This document shows, one piece after another, positions 52,466 through 61,797 of a stretch of DNA of 64,000 nucleotides (the stretch's first letter is position 1; each line of letters starts with the position of its first letter). A program made the position numbers and the translations under genes. The DNA comes from an uncultured bacterium (GTDB taxonomy: Bacteria; Cloacimonadota; Cloacimonadia; Cloacimonadales; Cloacimonadaceae), in the NCBI GenBank assembly GCA_938009275.1, contig CALLHY010000045.1, positions 1-64,000 on the forward strand, given 5' to 3'. Below the pieces are notes generated by a model, which saw only the letters and a list, made by a program, of their open reading frames with translations, had not been told where the DNA came from and did not search any database.

Positions 52466-54247
52466 ATGAGTAATCTATCTAAGTTCGGCAGATACCTCGT
52501 GGAGAAAGGCTATTTCGATACAGAAATAGTTGAGAACGCCAACAAGAAGATGATAGAATATGGCGAAAACTCAGCGGGAGCATTAGCAAGGCTTCTGGAG
52601 AGTGACTTTGCTGCTTCGCATGACCGGATTTACGAAGCTCTTGCCAAGCATTATGCCTTCCCACAATTGGATATTGAGGTTGAGTTACTCGAACACAGGC
52701 AATTAGAAGCCTGCAAGGAGATACTGAATAAGTTCTCCGATGACCTTAAGAAGAAGCTGTTTTTCCACAAGATATTCCCCTATTCGATTATTAGTAAAGA
52801 TAGAGAAGTGCTGCAAGTTCTTGCCTCAGACCCTACCGATAAGGTGATACAGGAAATACCAGAACAGACACCATACAAGCGGATTGAGATATACTGGTCG
52901 CATTTAAAAACCATAGAAGAACTTATCAACAAGATAGCCCCTCAGAAAAATGAGTTCCTTGCCCTATTGGAAGAAGCCGGACAGGTGTTAACCGATATCG
53001 ACGATGGCAGTAGCGGCATGGACTTGAATGAACAAGCATTGGATGAAGAGATTAATAAAAGCTTGCTGGTTAATCTCTTTGAGGGAGCTCTAATAGAAGC
53101 CGTGCACAAAGATGCCAGCGATATTCACATCATTCCCAACGGGCGAACAACTATCGATATTTATATCCGCGTTGATGGTAAGCTGCAGCTTTGGCACAGG
53201 CAGGAAGGAACCCCACCGGAAGCTCTTTCCGCAGTGGTGAAAGACCGCTCTATCGGTGTGGACAGATTTGAGCGGGACACTGCTCAGGACGGCTTTGCGC
53301 AACGGCTTATAGACGACCATCTTATCCGCTTTAGAATATCTATTATTCCTATTGTGTCATCAGAATATGACCGCAGGTTCGAGAGCATTGTTATTCGTGT
53401 GATAGACGACCGTAAGGTAATTACCGACTTCCGCAAGCTGGGCTTTCAGTCGCAGGCAGAAAGCGAATTCATAAAGTCTATATCTACTTCCAAAGGCATA
53501 ATTATCGTTACAGGCCCCACAGGAAGTGGTAAGTCCACCACCCTGATGGCGGCTTTGCACCATGTGATAAATCCCACCGTGAATGTGCTAACCTGCGAAG
53601 ACCCGGTTGAATATGTGATACGTGGAGCAAGACAGCTAAAGATTGGACACAAGATGAGCTTTGACCTGGCTATCCGTTCCATCTTGCGTCACGACCCAGA
53701 CATTGTGATGGTGGGTGAGATACGTGACAAGATAACCGCCGATATAGCAGTAAAGCTTGCCAATACAGGTCACTTAACCTTCTCTACGCTTCATACAAAC
53801 GATGCCCCTTCTGCCGTAACCCGCTTATACAAGATGGGAATTGAGACCTTTCTTTTGGCTTATTCCATAAACATCATTATAGCCCAGCGCTTAGTACGTA
53901 AATTATGTGTTCACTGCCGCCGTCCCTTATCCAAAGAGCATTGGCCAGCAGCCTTACAAATAGGCTTAACCGAAGAAGAATTGGAAAGCGGTATAATCTA
54001 TGAGCCAGTAGGTTGCCCTAAGTGTCATAACGGCTACAAGGGTAGAATTAACATTGCGGAAGCCCTATACTTTTATCCCGAAGTCCGCAACGAAATAGTG
54101 AAGTCCATAAACGATATCGATGAAGAGCGCATTCGCACTATTGCCGAAAAACACGGAATGCTTTCCATGCGCCGCAGCGGTGTGGAACGTATGCGTGAAG
54201 GTTTAACTGACCTAACTGAAGTGCTTTATGCAACCGCGGAGGATTAA
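52466..54247 (+). CDS. GspE/PilB-like assembly ATPase
   Basis: This 593-residue ATPase has an N-terminal MshEN/GspE_N-type region (about 1-170), Walker A GPTGSGKST (about 350-358), an Asp box CEDPVEYVIR, Walker B DIVMVGEIRD and His box FSTLHTNDAP. A four-Cys zinc element, Cys481, Cys484, Cys517 and Cys520, is present, as in GspE/PilB. It drives pilus extension or secretion. Translation probably relies on coupling, since the ribosome site is weak. The next gene starts one base after the stop. Confidence 0.94.
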   Translation: MSNLSKFGRYLVEKGYFDTEIVENANKKMIEYGENSAGALARLLESDFAASHDRIYEALAKHYAFPQLDIEVELLEHRQLEACKEILNKFSDDLKKKLFFHKIFPYSIISKDREVLQVLASDPTDKVIQEIPEQTPYKRIEIYWSHLKTIEELINKIAPQKNEFLALLEEAGQVLTDIDDGSSGMDLNEQALDEEINKSLLVNLFEGALIEAVHKDASDIHIIPNGRTTIDIYIRVDGKLQLWHRQEGTPPEALSAVVKDRSIGVDRFERDTAQDGFAQRLIDDHLIRFRISIIPIVSSEYDRRFESIVIRVIDDRKVITDFRKLGFQSQAESEFIKSISTSKGIIIVTGPTGSGKSTTLMAALHHVINPTVNVLTCEDPVEYVIRGARQLKIGHKMSFDLAIRSILRHDPDIVMVGEIRDKITADIAVKLANTGHLTFSTLHTNDAPSAVTRLYKMGIETFLLAYSINIIIAQRLVRKLCVHCRRPLSKEHWPAALQIGLTEEELESGIIYEPVGCPKCHNGYKGRINIAEALYFYPEVRNEIVKSINDIDEERIRTIAEKHGMLSMRRSGVERMREGLTDLTEVLYATAED

Positions 54248-54676
54248 ATGAATCTGATGGAAATGCTTCTCGCACTATTATCTGTGGTTTTCTTTGCCAC
54301 GGTTTCGTCTAATTATAACCGAAAGATGCTGGATCAGAATGATTACATGATTAATGCCACCCAGTATGTGCAGGCTGCGCAGCTCTGTCACACTGTGCTG
54401 GACGAGATCGATGCCAAGCTTTTTGCAAAGATGATATCTTTTAACAGCGTAAAAACCACTTATGCCAACCTGAATCGTACCATAGACCTGAACTTCCCCG
54501 GGGACGTATATAATCTGAATATCCGGGCGGTGGATTGCGATTCACTTGGAGTTCCTTTGGCGTCACCACCTGCCAACAACCTTTGGGTAAGGGTGACGGT
54601 TACTGCCACAACTCACGGTTTGAAAGTCCCTGCTAAACTGCAACGGCTTTATACCAAAACTTATCTGAACCTATAA
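54248..54676 (+). CDS. Pseudopilin-like protein
   Basis: This 142-residue protein has an N-terminal hydrophobic helix (MNLMEMLLALLSVVFFATVSS) with Glu at residue 5 but no leader or Gly for prepilin peptidase. The body resembles a minor pilin (PilV-like). GGAGG is before the ATG. It overlaps the next gene by one base. A minor pilin role at the tip or base is inferred from position. Confidence 0.6.
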   Translation: MNLMEMLLALLSVVFFATVSSNYNRKMLDQNDYMINATQYVQAAQLCHTVLDEIDAKLFAKMISFNSVKTTYANLNRTIDLNFPGDVYNLNIRAVDCDSLGVPLASPPANNLWVRVTVTATTHGLKVPAKLQRLYTKTYLNL

Positions 54677-55248
54677 TGAGCTTCATAATTGATCTAATCG
54701 GCGCATCCCTCATTGGCAGCTTGCTGATGATGATGATGATAACCTTCCAGCTTCAAATGCAGGAAGCGTCCGATCGTGCCATGTACACCGTGAACATGAT
54801 CGACCACATGGATCAGGCAGCTACGCGCATAAACAATGTGGTTGCCCTTGCCGGAGTTGGGATGTCACCCTCAACCGCAATCAAGCACGCAACCGCAGAT
54901 TCCTTGGTATTCTACACGTTTTGGGATTTCCAAAACGACCAGATTACCGGATCGGCAAAAACGTTATCCATAAAACTATCCAGTGTCCCAAGCCCATACG
55001 GAACGGCTGTGGTTATCCGCCAAAATGGAGTGCCCCTCACCGATCTTGGATACTTGTTCTGGGTAAATGAGCTTAAGTTTAGATACTATACCAAGGCTGA
55101 TGTGCTAACCACTACCGCCAGCTTGGCGCGCAGCACGGAAGTGCGTATGTCCTTTTTCCGTAATGCACCTCGTGTTGGCGGCAGACCGATTACCACCAAG
55201 CTGCAGTTTAAGTGTTACTTTATGAATGCCTACATGCAAGGGGCATAA
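54676..55248 (+). CDS. Minor pilin (PilW/GspJ-like)
   Basis: This 190-residue protein has an N-terminal hydrophobic segment (FIIDLIGASLIGSLLMMMMI), then a body with RINNVVALAGVGMS and LSIKLSSVPSPYGTAVVIRQ, like PilW. There is no prepilin peptidase site. It sits second in the three-gene minor pilin set. The ATG overlaps the previous stop by one base. Confidence 0.6.
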   Translation: MSFIIDLIGASLIGSLLMMMMITFQLQMQEASDRAMYTVNMIDHMDQAATRINNVVALAGVGMSPSTAIKHATADSLVFYTFWDFQNDQITGSAKTLSIKLSSVPSPYGTAVVIRQNGVPLTDLGYLFWVNELKFRYYTKADVLTTTASLARSTEVRMSFFRNAPRVGGRPITTKLQFKCYFMNAYMQGA

Positions 55249-55257
55249 GGAGAAAAC

Positions 55258-56445
55258 ATGGGACGTACAATGTTACTTGTGACCATCCTGATGACCACCA
55301 TCTATGCGGCTATTATGACCTCCCTACAGCGTAATGTGCTGTCGATGCCAAACATAATTGCCCGCAGCATTCTTACCAAACAGGCAGAGAGCGTTTCGGA
55401 CTACGCACTGCGTAATGCTGTGCAAAACTCCATTTACTACGGTCAACAAACCGGAGACGCCTCCCTTATAAAATGGAACGAGTATTATAATAACTTCCGC
55501 ATCCAAGACTGTCACGTGGATAGCATAAACTACACTTTCGTAAGTGGTACCACAAACAGCTACAGGGCTATTAGCCATGTAAGCGGTGAATTGATGGGAC
55601 AAACGGTTAAGTATAGGGCAGAGATTGCCTTCAGTTTCCCCTTGGTTGCCATTCTGGATATGGATTACTGCATCTATCTGGAAATGAACCAACCTCAGTT
55701 CAATCCCGGGGTGGGAGATACTGTTTGGGATACATCAGACAACGATAATGACGCCAACTTTGCCGGTAATGTGGACACCCGTCCCCATGGCTCGGGAGTG
55801 GATGGCTGGAAATGTGCCAGTTTTAACGAATCCAGCGGTGGTATAGACGGACGTATTTGGCATGAAGGCAATTCGACTATGGTGGTGGCATCAAACTTTT
55901 CCATAATAGCCTTTGCCAAAGTAAACAAAACCACTGCTAAGGGTACCATGGTATGGCTTCCTCCTGATCCTGCTGATCCTGCTGTAGCAGCATTAGGTTG
56001 GGGTAATGTGCGCAGAAAGCCAACAGGGGCCATCTGGTATCAAAACAATGTGGTGTATTTCACAGCTACTACCGTTGATGGGGTAACGGTACAAACCTCA
56101 GCTCCCTTTACCTTCGATGCCAAGTGGCCGCATAATAAGGACAGTTGGTATCATTTTGCCATGACGTACAACAAAGGGCAGGTAAAGGGATACATTAATG
56201 GAGCATTGGTTGGCACTGCATCAAATGTTCTATATCCCTGGTACAAGCCATCCGCCATCCAGAATAAAGGCATCTGGTTGGGTAGGGAGTATTATGGGTC
56301 AGCCCAGTCAGGTGACACTTTTGCCCACCTGATAGGTATGATGGACCAGGTAGGCTTAGTTCCCCGCACCTTAACCGATGCCGAGATAGCCACCTATGTG
56401 AGCCAGGTTTTAACCCCTACAACAGTTCAATACATAAGAGATTAG
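55258..56445 (+). CDS. Minor pilin with C-terminal LamG-like domain
   Basis: This 395-residue protein has an N-terminal helix (residues 3-20) and a PilX-like 120-residue part, then a concanavalin/LamG-like domain (about residues 140-390) with DSWYHFAMTYNKGQVKGYINGALVG and a closing IGMMDQVGLVPRTLTDAEI, a typical LamG layout. Such domains bind sugars or proteins. A tip adhesin is a reasonable role. AAGGAG lies before the ATG. It follows the two small minor pilins. Confidence 0.75.
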   Translation: MGRTMLLVTILMTTIYAAIMTSLQRNVLSMPNIIARSILTKQAESVSDYALRNAVQNSIYYGQQTGDASLIKWNEYYNNFRIQDCHVDSINYTFVSGTTNSYRAISHVSGELMGQTVKYRAEIAFSFPLVAILDMDYCIYLEMNQPQFNPGVGDTVWDTSDNDNDANFAGNVDTRPHGSGVDGWKCASFNESSGGIDGRIWHEGNSTMVVASNFSIIAFAKVNKTTAKGTMVWLPPDPADPAVAALGWGNVRRKPTGAIWYQNNVVYFTATTVDGVTVQTSAPFTFDAKWPHNKDSWYHFAMTYNKGQVKGYINGALVGTASNVLYPWYKPSAIQNKGIWLGREYYGSAQSGDTFAHLIGMMDQVGLVPRTLTDAEIATYVSQVLTPTTVQYIRD

Positions 56446-56460
56446 CCGTGGAGGCATATA

Positions 56461-57423
56461 ATGGATAACGAAAAGATTCAATTGCTGTCCTGGTGGGCAA
56501 TGATCCGCTGGTTCATGGTGGTAGTGCTGTTTTCTATAGGGCTACTACATGTAAGCTTCTCTGAAACCATGGTGGGAAGCATACTTTTTTTTACTGTCTT
56601 CGGCGGAATCGTAGCTCTGAACCTGCTGTTCCAATTGCAATCACACACTCACAAGCAGTGGGTGGTTGTGTTTCAGGTGTTGCTCGACATAGTTTTTGCC
56701 ACTATAGTGGTGCATCTAACCGGTGGGCTTAGCAGCTTCTTCGTTTGGGTGTATTTAATCGGTGTTATCACGGCGGCATTAACTATTAAGCAAAATGGCG
56801 GATTGATAGCGGGATTAACGGGAAGCTTTTCGTTACTTATTCTTATCTTGCTGTATAGAAATGGCATTTTAAGCCCCACAGAATCCTCCAGCATGGATAT
56901 TGCAGGCTCTACGGTGTATATATTATCTTACACGGGATTGTTTTGCGGAGTGGCTCTCATAGCCAACTATTTATCTGACCAATTGGCTTATCAAAAGAAC
57001 CTGAAACAGGAACTGGCTGAGCTTCAAAACCAGGTAACCCAACTAAGCAAAACCAAAGACGATATGGACAAGCTCCTACCCATACTGCGTGATGTGGCAC
57101 ACATCGATCATGATATTAATACACCTCTTTGCATCATCACTTTGTCCCTTGGCAGGGTTAAGCGGTATGCAAACGAGTATCAAAATGAAGGCTTGCATAA
57201 GTCTAATAACGAGATTATGGAAGCCGTTAATAAGATAAGCATTATTCTTAAACGTCTGCAAGATATGAAGCAAAGCCCGCTGTTGGATTATTATGGTTCA
57301 AAAAACACTACTGGTGACGCTGGCATTGCAAATGATGGTTCGGAAGTAAAAACCCCATTTTCAGAAGCGCATTCAGACTGCGCAGAAGAAAAAGATACCG
57401 ATCCTCCCAGGGAGGCAACATGA
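56461..57423 (+). CDS. PilS-like membrane sensor lacking the ATPase domain
   Basis: This 320-residue protein has six membrane helices (about 10-160), a coiled coil (175-200) and a DHp-like helix pair with HIDHDINTPLCIIT, which resembles the H-box of HisKA (HIDHD instead of HEL/HEIKN). The sequence ends soon after (about residue 270) with an acidic tail; no HATPase is present. The His may be phosphorylated by another kinase. It overlaps the next gene (ATGA) and has GGAGG upstream. Confidence 0.75.
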   Translation: MDNEKIQLLSWWAMIRWFMVVVLFSIGLLHVSFSETMVGSILFFTVFGGIVALNLLFQLQSHTHKQWVVVFQVLLDIVFATIVVHLTGGLSSFFVWVYLIGVITAALTIKQNGGLIAGLTGSFSLLILILLYRNGILSPTESSSMDIAGSTVYILSYTGLFCGVALIANYLSDQLAYQKNLKQELAELQNQVTQLSKTKDDMDKLLPILRDVAHIDHDINTPLCIITLSLGRVKRYANEYQNEGLHKSNNEIMEAVNKISIILKRLQDMKQSPLLDYYGSKNTTGDAGIANDGSEVKTPFSEAHSDCAEEKDTDPPREAT

Positions 57424-58286
57424 GTTCTCGTAAAATAATGGTAGTGGATGATGAACAAAACATCCGCGAGATAATAAGTGAATTTCTGCAAGAGGTAGGT
57501 TATTCTGTAACCCTTGCTGTGGACGGCCTTGACGCCCTGGAAAAGGTGGCTTATGAGCAGTTCGATTTATACATTATCGATGTATATATGCCACGCATGG
57601 GGGGGTTAGACCTTATAACCAAGCTAAAGGAAATCCAGCCCCTTGCCGTTATTATTGTAACAACCGGCTATTCCAGCATAGATATTGCCATAAAAGCCAT
57701 CCGCACCGGTGCTTATCACTACTTAACCAAGCCCATTCAAGCCGATGAATTGCTTAAGGTGGTGGAATCGGGTATTCAACATGCTGCAGAACTTGGTGAA
57801 ACAACGTCTGCTGCTGTAGATTCGGTTGCCCCTCAGGCAGAGAAGCAAAGCGACATGCTGCTGCTTAGAGGCTTTACCTATGAACAGGCAAGAGAATTTA
57901 AAAGCATTGGGACAGTGGTGGAGTACCAATATGGAGACACTATTCCCTTAAACGAAGATCATGGATGCATGATCTTTGTAGAGAACGGCCGGTTAAACGT
58001 TTATCACAATGATGCAGTGGTAGAATCACTTGGACCCGGTGATGTATGGGGCGAAGAAACTTTTATAAATCCTAATGCCTCCTTCACCGTTCTAAAGGCA
58101 CAAAGCGAAGTTCACATCCGCCACTTCAAGCGGAAAAAGGTGATGGAGTTCTTTACCTATAACGACGAAACCTTAACCAAGCGGTATATGATAAATCTTA
58201 TCCAATGCATGTATATGAAATGGCGCAGGTCTATCTTCCGCATTGGTTTATACAAGGGCTTTAATACGGAGAAGCCAGCATCATGA
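57420..58286 (+). CDS. Receiver-cNMP-binding-like regulator
   Basis: This 288-residue protein has a receiver domain (1-125, Asp10, Asp11, Asp54, Thr81, Lys104) followed by a cyclic-nucleotide-binding-like beta-roll (about 145-265, GDTIPLNEDHGCMIFVENGRLNVYHNDA and GDVWGEE). No DNA-binding domain is present. The normal Arg of the phosphate-binding cassette is not evident, so the ligand may differ or be absent. It is probably a protein-level switch for the adjacent pilus motor. GGAGG precedes the ATG. Confidence 0.85.
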   Translation: MSSRKIMVVDDEQNIREIISEFLQEVGYSVTLAVDGLDALEKVAYEQFDLYIIDVYMPRMGGLDLITKLKEIQPLAVIIVTTGYSSIDIAIKAIRTGAYHYLTKPIQADELLKVVESGIQHAAELGETTSAAVDSVAPQAEKQSDMLLLRGFTYEQAREFKSIGTVVEYQYGDTIPLNEDHGCMIFVENGRLNVYHNDAVVESLGPGDVWGEETFINPNASFTVLKAQSEVHIRHFKRKKVMEFFTYNDETLTKRYMINLIQCMYMKWRRSIFRIGLYKGFNTEKPAS

Positions 58287-58330
58287 CAAATGCTGCTTCC
58301 TTGCTTATTATACGGAATCATTACGCATCT

Positions 58331-58373
58331 ATTACGGATGGCATCCGTATTTCATCCGTAATGCATCCGTAAT
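58331..58373. repeat. ATTACGGATG/CATCCGTAAT palindrome set
   Basis: ATTACGGATG at 58331 is inverted to CATCCGTAAT at 58353 and 58364, and to a partial CATCCGTAT at 58342. The 120-base gap between the receiver gene and the PilT-like gene holds it. It could be a hairpin with alternate pairing. TGCTTCCTTGCT is also present at 58294. Confidence 0.8.
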
Positions 58374-58408
58374 TCCAGCAGGATATAACATGTATTTTGG
58401 GAGATAGT

Positions 58409-59623
58409 TTGAGTTTAAGTTTTGTTGCCCAGCTAATTGCCGCCATACCGGAGAACTTTACCGGAGTGGAACAATGCGCGGCTATAGACCAATGGCTGGT
58501 AGACCATCCGGAAAAAGAAGCGGAATGCCGGGACATATTGATATCGTGGCTAATGAAAATGCGCGAGATAAGTGCCGCGGATATTGATTTTGGCGCACCT
58601 GGCTGTGAAGGTCAGATTTGGATGCGCGTGTACGGCAGTAAGAAGCCAAACTCAGCATTGGGTCATTTTTCTCACCAGGAGAGTAGTGCCATTGTGCTTA
58701 GCTGGCTTAGCCCTTCGCAAAGACAGCGGCTGTTTAGCCGCAAAGTTGTGGATTTCTCGCTCACATTTCCTTTGCCACCACCAGAGCGGGAAGCGCGTTT
58801 CCGCGGTTCATGCTATTTTGACAGAGGCTATCTGGCAACGAACTTCCGCCGCATTAACGATAAACTTTATACTATGGACGGCTTGGGGGTTCCCGCTCCT
58901 GTAGCTCAGCGCATGAATCTGAAACACGAGAAAACAGGATTGGTGCTGATTACCGGTATCACAGGAAGCGGAAAATCTACCACATTGGATGCCATTATCG
59001 ACATGAACAACAGGGATAATGCCGGGCACATAGTTATTATTGGCAACCCAATAGAATATGTGCATGAGTCTAAGTCTTGCCTGGTTCGTCACCGTGAGGT
59101 TGGCTCTGACGTGCTAAGTTTTGAAAGCGGTGCGGTAGAGGCATTACGTCAAGACCCCGATATAATAGTGGTAGGCGAGATGCGTGATGCTCAAACTATC
59201 GCCACTGTTTTGGAAATAACCGATAGCGGCCACAAGTGCTTTACCACGCTGCACACCAGTTCGGCTATCGATAGCATTCACCGAATAATTGCCGAGTTTC
59301 CTCCTGAAGAGCAGGAGCGTATTAGAAACCGTCTGGCAGACGTGTTGTCTGTATCCATGAGCCAAAAGCTGGTGCCTACCATAGACGGTAGATTGGTGAT
59401 GGCAAAAGAGATACTTGCCACAGATGCCAGCGTTCAGGCAGCAATAAGGAACAAAAACATTGGCGAGATATATCAGATGATGGTGGAAGGCCGAAAATAC
59501 GGGATGTGTACTCTGGAACAAGACTTGAGAGACTTGCAACGTAAGGGACTTATAACGCAGCAAACGGCTGTGAATTATGCCAATAACAAGAAGCGCATGG
59601 TGCAGTTATTTTCCATGCCCTAA
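58409..59623 (+). CDS. PilT-like retraction ATPase
   Basis: This 404-residue ATPase has Walker A GITGSGKST (about 183-191), NPIEYVH, Walker B PDIIVVGEMRD and the His-box FTTLHTSSAIDSIHR. The N-terminal 170 residues are longer than in canonical PilT (about 100). It is closer to PilT than to PilB, with no zinc element. TTG 58409 is chosen because GGGAG lies 5 bases upstream. The frame also extends four codons further, to 58397. It probably powers pilus retraction. Confidence 0.9.
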   Translation: MSLSFVAQLIAAIPENFTGVEQCAAIDQWLVDHPEKEAECRDILISWLMKMREISAADIDFGAPGCEGQIWMRVYGSKKPNSALGHFSHQESSAIVLSWLSPSQRQRLFSRKVVDFSLTFPLPPPEREARFRGSCYFDRGYLATNFRRINDKLYTMDGLGVPAPVAQRMNLKHEKTGLVLITGITGSGKSTTLDAIIDMNNRDNAGHIVIIGNPIEYVHESKSCLVRHREVGSDVLSFESGAVEALRQDPDIIVVGEMRDAQTIATVLEITDSGHKCFTTLHTSSAIDSIHRIIAEFPPEEQERIRNRLADVLSVSMSQKLVPTIDGRLVMAKEILATDASVQAAIRNKNIGEIYQMMVEGRKYGMCTLEQDLRDLQRKGLITQQTAVNYANNKKRMVQLFSMP

Positions 59624-59643
59624 GCAGTGGATAGGTAGTAGAT

Positions 59644-61797
59644 ATGAAAAAACACCCTAAACAGGCATTCGGGATATTCCATGACGGGCTGGCCGTGCGT
59701 TTGGTGCATCTGTCGCGCGAAGGTAATGAAGTATACATTCAAGCATTGGATCACACCGAACTGGATAAGTATTGGTATAAGATATTGGAAGACCCGTCTG
59801 TATCCATGGTTGATTCTCAGACCATGGAAGACAAGGTAACCCCCAAAAGTGAGCTTGATGTAGATGAGTTTGACAACGATTATGTGGCAAACTACCAGCT
59901 ACAGCCTTCCGAGCGGATGCTATCCTCTTTTGATCTGAAGCAGGGCGTTATAGCCATAAATGTGTATGAAGATAACATCATAAAAGATAACTTCGGGCAA
60001 ACCTCCAAAAAAGATGTGTCTGCCTTTGTAAAATCCAAGCTTTCGCCCAAGCAGATAAAAACGGGGGACTGGCAGACATCAATTGTATCTACGGGTGGGC
60101 ATAAGCAAACCTGGCTGCATAAGGGTACCAACCGTCTGCTGGATATGCTGCGAGATTATCAGCGAACCAATAAGATTCCTATGTTCTACCAGCTTGCCGA
60201 TGCCAATGATGTTGCTCTCACAGATTATTTCCGCTTAACTCAAGACCATTTACCCGAGCATGATACGCTTTTGGTATATCTAGGACAAGAGTATCGCAAG
60301 GCATTCCTGTTTCAAAATGGCGAGTGGATAGAAACCCTTAAGCTACAGATAACCCAAAGCATTCCAGAACCGGAGGTTATTAGCTCCAAGCTTGCCCTGG
60401 CAATAGACAGCGAACAGCTAAAAGAACCCGATACAATAGTTGTAAGCGGCGATTTGGCTACGGAAGAGCTTGTGGATTACGTAAAATCTCAGTTCCCTGC
60501 CGCAACGGTTGAAATGCTCTCTTTCCGCAATCTGGTGATTGCTTCTCCCGATGCGGAAAATATCGATAACCGACGCTTGTCTCAGTTCACTATTCCCATT
60601 GCCCTGGCATATAAAGCCCTGTTTTTGGAGGATAGCCGCTTTACTCCCAGCAATTTCCTGCCCTCGCGTATAGTTGAGGGGCAAAAGGTTTTCAAGATTG
60701 CCTGGCATGGATTTATAGTGTTATTCACGATATTTGGTGTAGCTTTTTTCTTCACCAATCTCATCATGAAGTCCGCATTATCTATCCGGCAAGAACAGTC
60801 TTTGAAGAAAGACCTGGAGTATAGGCTGGAATTGCGGCGCAAGGAAGCAGAAGAGATTCAAAAGATACGAACCGAACTGGATAACCAGGAAAAGAATATT
60901 CAGGTTTTGCAAGACCTGCTAAAAGACAAGAATCCATGGACAGAAGCTCTTAGCATTGCCAATAGATCATTTTCTGGTCAGCCTCTTAGCTGGCTAACGA
61001 GTTTGAAACTGGACAAAGGAATGCTGCACCTGAATGGTGTAACCACCCGAAGAGCCGCGATTATAGATTTTGCCAATGCTTATCCGGGTAGCCAGATAAG
61101 AAAAGTAAGCCATTCCACCATTCGGGGCAACAATATTTGGACTTTCGAGATGGATTCGCCTCTGCCCCAAGTGGACTGGGTGGGTGAAATCCAAAGAGAT
61201 GTGGAAGAGCTTCTCAAGCTTAGAATGTCTGTGGGTGAAGATAAACCCGCAGAAGCTCCGGTAGAGGAAAAGCAGGTTAGCAAAGGGAAACAGAAACCAA
61301 TAGCACCTCAAACCCCTCCTCCTAACAAGAAAACAGATAAAATGGGCAGGGTTATTTTGCCGGTGCTACCGCAAAGCAGTTGCCCAACGCCAAGAGAAGA
61401 AGCCCTGGCTGGGGATAAACAAGACGTTACAGACTATTACTCCTTTGTTGCCTCAGCTAATCGTGGCAATATCTGGGAGTATCGCGATATGGGTACCAGA
61501 TTCCTTTCCCGACACCCGGGAAGTGAGCTTGCGCCTGCTGTAAGGTGGTGGATGAGTTATCGCTTGTATCTGGATAAAGAATATAGCCTTGCCTCACAAT
61601 TCTTGCTACCGATGTTGAACAAAGATGATCGCTATTTGCCGTATGCCATCATGCTGAAAGCACGGGTGGATTATGCTAACGGGAACTCGGGATACAAAGA
61701 CATGTATAAGCTGTTTAAGAACGACTTTGGTCGCCACTCGCTAATATCGCAGGTTAATGCCGACATGGCACTTATCGAAAAAGGAGCGGAAAAATGA
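59644..61797 (+). CDS. PilM-PilN fusion with C-terminal repeat domain
   Basis: This 717-residue protein has an N-terminal PilM/actin-like region (1-345, starting FGIFHDGLAVRLVHL), then a membrane helix (about 350-375) and a coiled coil (380-430). Next is a PilN-like fold (about 430-530), a Lys/Pro-rich linker (535-580) and a helical TPR-like C-terminus (590-717, SFVASANRGNIWEYRDMGTRFLSRHPGSEL). PilM and PilN form the inner-membrane complex that connects the ATPase to the secretin. Here they are one polypeptide with an extra periplasmic domain. It overlaps the next gene. Confidence 0.75.
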   Translation: MKKHPKQAFGIFHDGLAVRLVHLSREGNEVYIQALDHTELDKYWYKILEDPSVSMVDSQTMEDKVTPKSELDVDEFDNDYVANYQLQPSERMLSSFDLKQGVIAINVYEDNIIKDNFGQTSKKDVSAFVKSKLSPKQIKTGDWQTSIVSTGGHKQTWLHKGTNRLLDMLRDYQRTNKIPMFYQLADANDVALTDYFRLTQDHLPEHDTLLVYLGQEYRKAFLFQNGEWIETLKLQITQSIPEPEVISSKLALAIDSEQLKEPDTIVVSGDLATEELVDYVKSQFPAATVEMLSFRNLVIASPDAENIDNRRLSQFTIPIALAYKALFLEDSRFTPSNFLPSRIVEGQKVFKIAWHGFIVLFTIFGVAFFFTNLIMKSALSIRQEQSLKKDLEYRLELRRKEAEEIQKIRTELDNQEKNIQVLQDLLKDKNPWTEALSIANRSFSGQPLSWLTSLKLDKGMLHLNGVTTRRAAIIDFANAYPGSQIRKVSHSTIRGNNIWTFEMDSPLPQVDWVGEIQRDVEELLKLRMSVGEDKPAEAPVEEKQVSKGKQKPIAPQTPPPNKKTDKMGRVILPVLPQSSCPTPREEALAGDKQDVTDYYSFVASANRGNIWEYRDMGTRFLSRHPGSELAPAVRWWMSYRLYLDKEYSLASQFLLPMLNKDDRYLPYAIMLKARVDYANGNSGYKDMYKLFKNDFGRHSLISQVNADMALIEKGAEK

